Shown: positions 1 to 6,639 of the stretch, one piece after another
Layout of the letters: each line of letters opens with the position of its first letter
Numbering within the stretch: position 1 is the first letter of the stretch
NCBI GenBank assembly: GCA_903915655.1
Contig: CAIWTU010000033.1
Span: 1 to 34,776, forward strand
Length of the DNA: 34,776 nucleotides
Reading direction: 5' to 3'
Source: an uncultured Geobacter sp.
Lineage (GTDB): Bacteria > Desulfobacterota > Desulfuromonadia > Geobacterales > Geobacteraceae
Position numbers and translations under genes: made by a program
Notes under the pieces: generated by a model
The model's database searches: none
The model's input: the letters and a program-made list of their open reading frames with translations, nothing else
Told to the model about the DNA's origin: nothing

Positions 1-870
1 ATATGCCCTGGCAGAGAGAGTGTAGGCGCCGTTGGCTGCAGCAGCCGTATTCCAGCTGTAGCTGTAAGGTGCTACGTTGCTTGCTGCCAGGAGTATTCCG
101 TTTTCGAAAAATTCGACCCTGCTCACGGCAACGTTGTCACTCGCGATGGCAGCGATTGTCACGGTCCCGCTTACAGTGGCATTATTGGCCGGTGAGGTCA
201 CTGTAACCGTCGGAGAAATGCTGTCATTAACGACCGATACAGAAACATTGCCCGATTGCCCGACGTTGCCGGCCGCATCATACGCCTTAGTCATCAGCGT
301 ATAACTCCCTGCCGCAAGCGCTGTTGTGTTCCACGAATAAACGTATGGAGCCGTGGTGTCCGTTGCCTGAAGGAGACCGTTCAGATAATACTCTACCTTT
401 GTGACCCCTACGTTATCGGAAGCGGTGGCGGAAACCGAGACCGTCCCGCCGACTGTAGCGTTGTTGGCCGGGGATGTGAGGGAGACTGTCGGGGATGTCA
501 TTTCAGGGACGGCGACGATGTTCGAGTAGGAGCTCTCGATACCAGAGGTATTGTACGCGGTTACTGCGAAGTAGTAGGCATGGTTCGGGTCAAGGCCGCC
601 GACGGTTGCAGTGGTCTGTTTAAGGACATCGACGGGGGCAGCCCCTTGAATGGCGCCGGTCCCTTGAAAGGGGAGCGTCGATGCATCCGCCTGATAATAG
701 ATCTTGTAACCGGCAAGATCCGACTCGGCATTGGTATCCCACTGGAGGGTCACAGTCGTTGCGAAACAGGTTGTCTGCCAGGCGAGAAACAGAATCCATG
801 TAAATATCATGGCAAAAAATATTTCAAACCTGACAATCTCTCCTTTTCCTTCTGATTTTTTCGTGGCCAT
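1..870 (-). CDS. Secreted fibronectin type III / bacterial Ig-like repeat protein (partial, C-terminus off window)
   Basis: The reading frame starts at ATG 868-870 behind the ribosome site AAGGAGAGG and stays open for 290 codons to the window edge, so the C-terminus is missing. After a basic N-terminus there is a hydrophobic segment at about residues 17-37 (signal peptide or anchor, ending near the motif TTCFATT). Residues 40-121 look like a fibronectin type III domain, with a QWD start and YKIYY and YYFAVTAYN strands. Two Ig-like repeats follow at about 126-216 and 219-290+, each with SPTV.LTSPANNATV..TV, ASDNV.V..VE and YSWNT, resembling the Big_7 type. Such modules are usual in secreted, cell-wall or matrix proteins for adhesion or carbohydrate binding. 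The catalytic or anchoring part, if any, is not visible. The gene lies behind a GEMM-I riboswitch, which suggests second-messenger control of a surface or biofilm function. The exact role is unknown. Confidence 0.85.
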   Translation of the reverse strand, partial: MATKKSEGKGEIVRFEIFFAMIFTWILFLAWQTTCFATTVTLQWDTNAESDLAGYKIYYQADASTLPFQGTGAIQGAAPVDVLKQTTATVGGLDPNHAYYFAVTAYNTSGIESSYSNIVAVPEMTSPTVSLTSPANNATVGGTVSVSATASDNVGVTKVEYYLNGLLQATDTTAPYVYSWNTTALAAGSYTLMTKAYDAAGNVGQSGNVSVSVVNDSISPTVTVTSPANNATVSGTVTIAAIASDNVAVSRVEFFENGILLAASNVAPYSYSWNTAAAANGAYTLSARAY

Positions 871-895
871 TTGTCCTCTCCTTGTTCCCGGCATG

Positions 896-929
896 AAAAA
901 GCCGTGTTGTGTCTGCTTCACAACCCGGC
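896..929 (-). terminator. Second (promoter-distal) intrinsic terminator of the riboswitch leader
   Basis: On the minus strand GCCGGGTTGTG (929-919) pairs with CACAACACGGC (911-901). The 11-position stem has a single G/A mismatch, the loop is 7 nt, and TTTTT (900-896) follows. It lies 26 bases before the start codon. Its 5' arm can alternatively pair with the 3' arm of the upstream terminator. Confidence 0.75.
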
Positions 930-941
930 TTGATCAGTACC

Positions 942-988
942 AAAAAAGCCGGGTCCTTAATACCTCGTTGGTATTTCGGCAACCCGGC
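942..988 (-). terminator. First intrinsic terminator, overlapping the riboswitch aptamer
   Basis: On the minus strand GCCGGGT (988-982) pairs with ACCCGGC (954-948) and TTTTTT (947-942) follows. A small inner hairpin (AATACC/GGTATT) lies in the loop. The 5' arm belongs to the conserved 3' edge of the GEMM-I aptamer. Folding of the aptamer and of the terminator should therefore exclude each other, the usual layout of a ligand-ON transcriptional switch. Confidence 0.8.
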
Positions 989-1055
989 TGTCTCAAGGAG
1001 ACCCATTAGGCTTTCCGTCCCATCCTTGCGAATGGTTTAGTATTGTCGTTTACCG
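977..1055 (-). promoter_or_regulatory. GEMM-I cyclic-dinucleotide riboswitch aptamer (leader of the FN3/Ig protein)
   Basis: The minus strand shows the GEMM-I core: AAACC, a hairpin ATTC-GCAA-GGAT with a GNRA loop, GGGACGGAAAGCC, a GTCTC/GAGAC helix, then AGCCGGGTTGCCG. The 5' CGGTAA (1055-1050) can pair with TTGCCG (982-977) as closing helix P1. GEMM-I RNAs bind c-di-GMP, and a Geobacter subtype binds 3',3'-cGAMP. By hand alignment to the Vibrio Vc2 aptamer, the ligand-contacting G before AAACC is not a G here (A or T, depending on a one-base gap). That would fit the cGAMP-type or promiscuous subclass, but the alignment is uncertain at this point. Confidence 0.85.
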
Positions 1056-1080
1056 CATATACGCCCCTACTTCTGTAACG

Positions 1081-1124
1081 AGTATTGGCCGAAACCGAAA
1101 CAATTGGTGTGATAAAGATCACCG
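1081..1124 (-). promoter_or_regulatory. Candidate class II Crp/Fnr-type promoter driving the riboswitch transcript
   Basis: A palindrome GTGA-N6-TCAC (1109-1122, TGTGATAAAGATCACC on the plus strand) matches the Crp half-site pattern. On the minus strand a weak -10 element AATACT lies at 1086-1081, which would set a start near 1074. The palindrome centre is then at -41.5, the classical position for a Crp-family activator overlapping -35, and no good -35 is present. The transcript would begin about 20 nt before the aptamer. The geometry is seen in the sequence; which regulator binds is unknown. Confidence 0.5.
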
Positions 1125-1276
1125 AATTAGAGAGAAGTGACAGGCGATAGAAATCTCCTGTCAAGATTCGGGATGCTGCTGTTCGATATTCATCTGGTCG
1201 GAGCAGGGGAAGATCCGTCTAATTCGACTCATCAGTAAAATTGACTTTTCCAGCTGTGGGGCATTGTGTTATAAAT

Positions 1277-1307
1277 AGTTTTGATCGGGAGTATCCGGAT
1301 CAAAACT
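1277..1307. repeat. Perfect 10-bp inverted repeat upstream of the deacetylase-family gene
   Basis: AGTTTTGATC (1277-1286) and GATCAAAACT (1298-1307) are exact reverse complements separated by 11 bases. The element lies 44 bases before the TTG start at 1352, in its presumed 5' leader or promoter. No T-run follows, so it is not a terminator. It could be an operator or an mRNA hairpin. Confidence 0.5.
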
Positions 1308-1351
1308 CTAAATAAAGATCGCAATTGAGATAACATTACGGGGAGTCTGTC

Positions 1352-2314
1352 TTGGCAAAGGGAAACAGGAGAGTGAATCAGGGAAGGAGAAAGCTGACAG
1401 GTAAATTTCGCCTGCTGGCTCTGCTGCTGATCATTGTCGCGCTGATAGTTCTGGTTTTATACCTGTTGGAAAAAATCAGGAAACCGGTGGTGGAAAAACC
1501 TGCGGAAAAACGGCCTGTAGTTGAGCATAAGGCGCCACCGGCAAAACCGCCACTAAAAATAGTTAAACCACCTGTCGTAGAGAAACAGTATCCGTCGTCG
1601 GCAAAACTCCCTGATCAAGTCAGGCCTCCGGGGAAAATTGCACCGATTGGTCACGGTATCGTTGCCATAATCATCGACGATATGGGGAGCAGCATGCAGG
1701 AGGCGGAGTCGCTGCTGGCAATTAAGGCCCCGCTGACTTTTTCCATAATACCAGGCCTCGGAAAGGGGCGGGAAGTTGCCGAGGCGGCGCATGCCCGGAA
1801 CCATGAGGTAATGCTTCATATGCCGATGGAACCTAGGGATTATCCGCAGCGTCGGCTGGAGAAAAATGGTCTTCTCATGGCAGAGAGTGACCAGGAGATA
1901 GGGAGACAGGTGAATGAGTACGTTCGGACGATCCCGTATGCAATCGGGGCTAACAACCATATGGGGTCACGCTTCACAGAGGATAATCAGAAAATGCGGG
2001 ATGTTCTGCTTGTTTTGAAGGAAAGGGGACTCTTTTTTGTAGATAGCATGACCACCCCGAATTCGGTCGGGTTGAAACTGGCCAGGGAGATGGGGGTAAG
2101 GACTGCAGCCAGAAATGTTTTCCTTGATAATGTCCAGGATGTCTCCGCAATCAGGACGCAGATTGAGCAACTGGCGAGACTGGCGGCGAGGCGGGGAAGC
2201 GCCATCGGTATCTGTCACCCCCACCCGGCTACCATCGAGGCGCTGGCGGTGGAATTGCCGATCCTGCAGAAGAGGGGGATAACCTTTGTTTATGCCTCGG
2301 AACTGGTCAGGTGA
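1352..2314 (+). CDS. Divergent polysaccharide deacetylase family protein (YibQ/DUF610-like)
   Basis: The product has 320 residues. The start is TTG at 1352, supported by GGGGAG six bases upstream. A basic N-terminus is followed by one membrane helix at about residues 18-40 and a Pro/Lys-rich linker to about 100. The conserved domain then carries VAIIIDDMG, LHMPMEP, NNHMGSRFTE, DSMTTP and GICHPHPATIEAL, typical of the divergent polysaccharide deacetylase family (PF04748). These share the NodB-like barrel, with Asp and His residues that could bind metal. The protein is probably anchored in the inner membrane with its domain in the periplasm, acting on envelope glycan. The substrate is not known for the family. 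It converges with the ParA-like gene, the ends being 49 bases apart. Confidence 0.88.
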   Translation: MAKGNRRVNQGRRKLTGKFRLLALLLIIVALIVLVLYLLEKIRKPVVEKPAEKRPVVEHKAPPAKPPLKIVKPPVVEKQYPSSAKLPDQVRPPGKIAPIGHGIVAIIIDDMGSSMQEAESLLAIKAPLTFSIIPGLGKGREVAEAAHARNHEVMLHMPMEPRDYPQRRLEKNGLLMAESDQEIGRQVNEYVRTIPYAIGANNHMGSRFTEDNQKMRDVLLVLKERGLFFVDSMTTPNSVGLKLAREMGVRTAARNVFLDNVQDVSAIRTQIEQLARLAARRGSAIGICHPHPATIEALAVELPILQKRGITFVYASELVR

Positions 2315-2363
2315 GGCAGGAGACAGCGAGCGATAGCGTACAGTAACTTTTAACAGCCAACCG

Positions 2364-3755
2364 CTAACCGCTCCCTTCTGCCATATTATGCATCAGGCGA
2401 TTGAACGTCTTGTAGTTGTCTTCGTGGAGGATCGAGTGCGGATTCTTCGGATTTACCGGGTGTATCAGCAGGAAGGTATCCCTGATAGGGCCCCTGTAAT
2501 CTCCGAGGGTCTCTGAAACAAGAACGTGAAGGGTGCTCTTTTCACGGCTCAGCAGCCTTCCTTCATATTCCCTGAGAGGGTAAAGTTTTCTAGCGAGAAG
2601 GGTTCCTTTGAGGGTGTAGCGGCTGAACTCCACCGCAGGTTCCTCTCCGTTATTTCTGGTCTTCAGGATGAAGAAAGATTCCCGGGAAGAATCCTGGAAC
2701 ATCAGTCTGACCTGGTTGTCGGCATCCATTTTCTTGTCAAGGTTGTAGATGGCTGAAAGAAGGAAGTCGGTAAAGCACTTTTCTTCGAGAAAACCGGCAG
2801 CGGCACCATCGGATGTTTCATAATAATAGGAGACGTCCACGCCCTGTTCCCCGGAAAGAACGTGGTTGCAGAGGAGGCAGTCCGGCTTGAGTCTCGAAAG
2901 TCGAGACTCATAGGCCTCTTTTTTTCTCTCCTCTTCGGACTCAAGCCAGTTCTGGAAGAGAAGCGACCTCGGAGTATCGGTTTGCCGGTATTCCTGCAGG
3001 ACCTGCCTGGCTAGATTTGAAAACTGGTTATATACTTCGGTCCCACGGGCATGGGTCAAGATCGGATAGATTCTGCCTTCCGGATTGGTATTCAGTCCTT
3101 CCACTTTCGGACTTTTTGAGATAAAAATATCGGAACAGCGATAACCCCGGTTTGTGGCATAGGCTCTGAGCAACGTTTTCTGGTCCCGGAAGGGTCCATT
3201 GAACTTGATCCTGGCATCGACCAAGCAGGGGATGAGGGATAGGCTTTTCTTATCGAGGCCCCGTTTGTCAAAGAGGTCGAAAATATTGCGGCAATTTTCC
3301 AGGCTTGGCATGTCCTTAACCGGAATGATAACGCGGTCCGATGCGTAAAGTGCATTCTGGGTCAGGATATCAAGTTCCGGTCTGGTGTCTACGATCAGAA
3401 TTCCAGAGATGCACGATCCTGCAAGGAGGCGGGCAAGAACCATCGGCCCCTTGATGGAGTTGCGCAGATCCGCCAGTTGAGACGAAGAGGGTATGTAGTT
3501 GACGCCGAACTGGCCCGTATGCAGTAACTCGCTTCCCCGTGTCTCAAGCAGCAGGTCGGCCACATCTCCCCTGACCGGCTGCCCCTTGAAGGCAAACATC
3601 TTGTCAATGGTGAAGTGGTTGTCGAGTGAAAAGATGGAGACCGGCAGGTCTTCGCTCAGGGCCTTCAGATATATAGCCAGATTGGTTGCGATCGTAGTCT
3701 TGCCGACCCCGCCCTTTTCCGATGAGATTGTTATAACGTACGGGTAGTTTTCCAT
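2364..3755 (-). CDS. Orphan ParA/MinD-type ATPase with long C-terminal extension
   Basis: The product has 463 residues. The N-terminal half is a deviant-Walker ATPase: KGGVGKTT at 14-21, switch region SLDNH near 44-48, and Walker B ILIVDTRP near 119-126. Family members position DNA, protein arrays or flagella/pili by ATP-dependent dimerisation. Residues from about 262 onward are an extra region I cannot assign; it has a charged helix (LESEEERKKE) and a CxxC (C293, C296), unlike plain ParA of about 250-290 residues. No ParB or MinE partner and no parS-like repeats are beside it. It is divergent from xseA. A TTGACC/TATTAT pair on the minus strand (3792-3787 and 3771-3766, 15-base spacer) would start the transcript only a few bases before the ATG, and no Shine-Dalgarno is seen. 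Confidence 0.82.
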   Translation of the reverse strand: MENYPYVITISSEKGGVGKTTIATNLAIYLKALSEDLPVSIFSLDNHFTIDKMFAFKGQPVRGDVADLLLETRGSELLHTGQFGVNYIPSSSQLADLRNSIKGPMVLARLLAGSCISGILIVDTRPELDILTQNALYASDRVIIPVKDMPSLENCRNIFDLFDKRGLDKKSLSLIPCLVDARIKFNGPFRDQKTLLRAYATNRGYRCSDIFISKSPKVEGLNTNPEGRIYPILTHARGTEVYNQFSNLARQVLQEYRQTDTPRSLLFQNWLESEEERKKEAYESRLSRLKPDCLLCNHVLSGEQGVDVSYYYETSDGAAAGFLEEKCFTDFLLSAIYNLDKKMDADNQVRLMFQDSSRESFFILKTRNNGEEPAVEFSRYTLKGTLLARKLYPLREYEGRLLSREKSTLHVLVSETLGDYRGPIRDTFLLIHPVNPKNPHSILHEDNYKTFNRLMHNMAEGSG

Positions 3756-3791
3756 TGGACGGATGATAATATAAAGTTGCCTTCATGGTCA

Positions 3792-5177
3792 ATGCTTACT
3801 TTACAAAGGCTTAAAAAGCCTGCGAGGGAGGTTCATCTGGAGCTTTTTGCCGATAAAAAGATTTTGACCGTCAGCCGTTTCACGGCCCTTGTCCGTGACC
3901 TGCTGGAGGAAAACTTTGATCAACTCTGGGTGGAGGGTGAAGTCTCGAATCTTGCTATGCCGGCCTCCGGGCATTATTACTTCACCCTGAAGGATAGTGG
4001 GGCGCAATTACGCTGCATAATGTTCAGGGCTTCCTCCCGTGCCCTAAAATTCAGGTTACAGAACGGTATGGCCCTGATTGTCCGCGGCAGGGTGACGGTA
4101 TATGACCAGCGGGGTGAATACCAGTTGGTGGTTGAATACATGGAGCCAAAGGGGATTGGAGCGCTGCAGCTTGCCTTTGTCCAGTTGAAGGAGCGTCTGG
4201 CCAGAGAGGGACTGTTTGACGAGTCCCATAAAAAGCCTTTGCCGATTCTGCCCAATTGCGTAGGGGTGGTTACCTCCGCAACCGGGGCAGCGATCCATGA
4301 CATCCTGAATGTGCTCCGTCGCCGTTATCTGAATATCGAAGTACTTATCTGCCCGGTTAAGGTTCAGGGAGAGGGGGCCGCCGGGGAGATTTCCGCCGCG
4401 ATTCGCGACTTTAATCTTTACAGGAAGGTGGATGTAATTATCGTAGGGCGTGGCGGAGGTTCGCTGGAAGATCTTTGGCCTTTCAACGAGGAAGTTGTGG
4501 CCCGTGCTATCTATGCCTCAAAAATACCGGTAATTTCAGCGGTCGGGCACGAGGTCGATTTTACCATAGCCGATTTTGTTGCCGATCTCAGGGCGCCTAC
4601 ACCCTCGGCAGCAGCCGAACTGGTGGTCAGGAACAAGGCCGAACTTGTGGCGGAGGTTGAAAACCTCTCTCGCCGTAATCTCTTTGCCATGCAGCACAGT
4701 TTTACCCGATTGTGGAACAGACTGGAAAGTTTGACCCGCGCAGTGAAGGCGCCTGACATGCTGGTAGGCCACCTGGCCCAGCGGGTAGATGATCTCACGG
4801 ATCGCTTCCACCGCTCTTTCACTGTCGATATCCGCTGCAGGAGGGAGCGTCTTTCTGCCCTTCTCAACCATCTCAGGCTGACAAACCCGGTGGTGGAACT
4901 GGAGCGCTGTCGGGAGCGGCGGCTGAAGCTTTCCGTCCGGCTGGAAAACGCCATGCGGCAGAGATTGGACGATGGGCATGGGGCAACTGCTCTCTGTGCG
5001 GCCTCACTCAGTGCGCTGTCGCCTCTTGAGACTCTCGCCCGCGGATATTCGCTGGTCCGGAAATATCCGCAGGGATCTCTGGTTACGGATAGTCAGCAGA
5101 TTGAGGCGGGCGAATCTCTGGAACTTCTTTTCCGCCGTGGCGCGGCAGTCTGTGTCGTTGAGTCAGTGCGGGAGTGA
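3792..5177 (+). CDS. xseA: Exodeoxyribonuclease VII large subunit
   Basis: The catalytic large subunit of exonuclease VII degrades single-stranded DNA together with XseB. An N-terminal OB-fold (LTVSRFTALVRDLLEENF, WVEGEVSNL, SGHYYFTLKD) is followed by the catalytic core with GRGGGSLEDLWPFN, AVGHEVDFTIAD and DLRAPTPSAAAE, then a helical tail and the C-terminal LARGYSLV element. The length of about 450-460 is normal. The start is uncertain. ATG 3792 is used here; TTG 3777 is in frame upstream, and neither has a ribosome site. The only strong Shine-Dalgarno, GAGGGAGG at 3824-3831, sits five bases before an in-frame CTG at 3837, which would give an N-terminus MELFADKKILTV. xseB follows after a 251-base gap with its own promoter. 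Confidence 0.95.
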   Translation: MLTLQRLKKPAREVHLELFADKKILTVSRFTALVRDLLEENFDQLWVEGEVSNLAMPASGHYYFTLKDSGAQLRCIMFRASSRALKFRLQNGMALIVRGRVTVYDQRGEYQLVVEYMEPKGIGALQLAFVQLKERLAREGLFDESHKKPLPILPNCVGVVTSATGAAIHDILNVLRRRYLNIEVLICPVKVQGEGAAGEISAAIRDFNLYRKVDVIIVGRGGGSLEDLWPFNEEVVARAIYASKIPVISAVGHEVDFTIADFVADLRAPTPSAAAELVVRNKAELVAEVENLSRRNLFAMQHSFTRLWNRLESLTRAVKAPDMLVGHLAQRVDDLTDRFHRSFTVDIRCRRERLSALLNHLRLTNPVVELERCRERRLKLSVRLENAMRQRLDDGHGATALCAASLSALSPLETLARGYSLVRKYPQGSLVTDSQQIEAGESLELLFRRGAAVCVVESVRE

Positions 5178-5236
5178 GTCTGACTTGGGGCTTATCTTCG
5201 TTTGTACCCTTCATCTGCCTCGCTGGAAGGCAACTC

Positions 5237-5264
5237 TTGACTGAAAACACCGAATCTGTATAAT
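5237..5264 (+). promoter_or_regulatory. Sigma-70 type promoter for xseB-ispA-dxs
   Basis: TTGACT (5237-5242) and TATAAT (5259-5264) are separated by 16 bases, close to the consensus. The expected start near 5271 gives a leader of about 158 bases before xseB. The two genes, usually transcribed together, thus look uncoupled. Confidence 0.65.
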
Positions 5265-5428
5265 GACGCAAGAGCTTACCCGATCAGACGCTTTCTCCCG
5301 CTATTTTTTTAAACACGCCACTCTCCCTGGTCTAAAGGCCGGGCAGGCGAATGTTGCTGATCCGCTCTTCCTTCAGTCACGTTTCCCCGCACCAGGAGCG
5401 CTGACAATCCTTAGAAAAGGGGCCTTCT

Positions 5429-5656
5429 ATGGCAGCTGAAAAATTCGAAACAGTTCTGAAAAAGCTGGAAGAGGTGGTTCTCCGACTGGAAGGTGGGGAA
5501 CTCTCCCTTGACGATTCGCTCAAGGCCTTTGAAGAAGGGGTGAAATATGCCAATTTCTGCTCCAGAAAACTGGATGAGGCGGAAAGCCGTGTAGAATTCC
5601 TCCTGAAGCAGAAAGATGGCGCCTTTGTTAAAAAACAGTTTCAGGTTGAAGAGTAA
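5429..5656 (+). CDS. xseB: Exodeoxyribonuclease VII small subunit
   Basis: A 75-residue helical protein of the XseB family, with the hallmarks FETVLKKLEEVVLRLEGGELSLDDSL and AFEEGVKYANFCSRKLDEAE split across two helices forming a coiled coil. Several small subunits bind the helical part of XseA and are needed for active exonuclease VII. The length is typical for the family. A purine-rich AAAAGGGG lies seven bases before the ATG. It is followed after 89 bases by ispA, and xseB-ispA-dxs is a widespread bacterial arrangement. Confidence 0.95.
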   Translation: MAAEKFETVLKKLEEVVLRLEGGELSLDDSLKAFEEGVKYANFCSRKLDEAESRVEFLLKQKDGAFVKKQFQVEE

Positions 5657-5703
5657 AATATAGTGTATAAAAGGTTGCGACGATCTGAGCAGTTGACCGC
5701 CCT

Positions 5704-5724
5704 ACACGCTACACGCTAAACGCT
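5704..5724 (+). repeat. Three tandem heptamers upstream of ispA
   Basis: ACACGCT, ACACGCT and AAACGCT follow one another directly, then AAAACT, 22 bases before the ispA start. A similar doubled AACCGCT occurs at 2359-2372. The function is unknown; it could be slipped-strand expansion or a protein site. Confidence 0.45.
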
Positions 5725-5745
5725 AAAACTCAAAGAGAGAATCCC

Positions 5746-6639
5746 ATGGACTTGAAACTTTACCTGAAAGAAAAATGTCAGATGGTCGATGCAGCCCTTG
5801 ATAGATATTTGCCGAAGGAAAATGACCTCCCCTCCTCCCTCCATAAGGCCATGCGTTACTCGGTTTTTGCCGGAGGAAAACGGGTTCGGCCTGTTTTGCT
5901 GCTGGCAGCTTGCGAAGCTGTGGGGGGGGATATTGCCAATGCTCTCCCTGCGGCATGCGCCATGGAAATGATCCATACCTATTCGCTCATACATGACGAT
6001 CTTCCGGCAATGGATAATGATGACTTCAGGCGCGGCAGACCGACCAACCACAAGGTCTTTGGCGATGCGACAGCGATTCTGGCTGGAGATGCCCTGCTTA
6101 CCGAGGCTTTCATTCTACTGAGCAATCAGCTGGCAGCTCCTTCTGTCGACCCAATGAAGCTGTTGCAGGTCATTGACGAAATAGGTCGGTGCGCCGGATC
6201 GCGAGGGATGATCGGCGGACAGGTGGTTGATATGGAGAGTGAGGGTAAACCGGAAATCGACTTTGCCACGGTTCAATATATCCATGCCCGCAAAACGGGA
6301 GCGCTCATAAAGGCCTCCATACGGGCCGGCGCCCTGCTTGGCCTTGCTGAGCCGTCCGGAGAGGATGCCCTAGTCAAATATGGTGAGGCAGTCGGTCTGG
6401 CCTTTCAGATTGCGGATGACATCCTCGATATCGAGGGGACTACCGAAGAGCTTGGTAAAGATGCCGGGAGCGACCAGGAGCGTGGGAAAGCCACATACCC
6501 CGCAGTTATCGGTCTGGCCGAGTCGAAGAGGAGGGCTCTGGAGCTTGTACAAGTGGCGCTGGAAGCGCTTTCAGGCTTCGACGACAAGGCTGACCCTTTG
6601 CGGGAGATTGCCTCGTACATCGTCAAGCGGAAGTCCTGA
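5746..6639 (+). CDS. ispA: Polyprenyl (farnesyl/geranyl) diphosphate synthase
   Basis: A 297-residue trans-prenyltransferase that condenses dimethylallyl/geranyl diphosphate with isopentenyl diphosphate in the cytosol. GGKRVRP at about 43-49 binds the diphosphate. The first Asp-rich motif is [10 protein letters not shown] (residues 83-92) and the second is ADDILDIEG (about 223-231), both chelating Mg. The length fits FPP synthases, which carry this insertion in the first motif. The residues before the first Asp motif (MIHTYSLI) set chain length; farnesyl diphosphate is the likely product, but geranylgeranyl cannot be excluded. Its TGA overlaps the dxs ATG by one base, showing translational coupling to the first enzyme of the same pathway. 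Confidence 0.93.
   Translation: MDLKLYLKEKCQMVDAALDRYLPKENDLPSSLHKAMRYSVFAGGKRVRPVLLLAACEAVGGDIANALPAACAMEMIHTYSLIHDDLPAMDNDDFRRGRPTNHKVFGDATAILAGDALLTEAFILLSNQLAAPSVDPMKLLQVIDEIGRCAGSRGMIGGQVVDMESEGKPEIDFATVQYIHARKTGALIKASIRAGALLGLAEPSGEDALVKYGEAVGLAFQIADDILDIEGTTEELGKDAGSDQERGKATYPAVIGLAESKRRALELVQVALEALSGFDDKADPLREIASYIVKRKS

Noticed and set aside
256-855. A 199-codon plus-strand open frame over the FN3/Ig gene
   Set aside because: The minus-strand frame encodes clear FN3 and Ig repeats with a ribosome site; the plus-strand product has no recognisable feature.
824-1006. A 60-codon minus-strand open frame across the riboswitch leader
   Set aside because: It lies in another frame over both terminators and the aptamer and has no ribosome site.
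2359-2372. Doubled AACCGCT at the end of the ParA-like gene
   Set aside because: Only two units, partly inside the stop region; too short to list as a feature by itself.
5263-5418. A 51-codon ORF before xseB
   Set aside because: Its ATG overlaps the -10 TATAAT, so it would not be in the transcript, and the product resembles nothing known.
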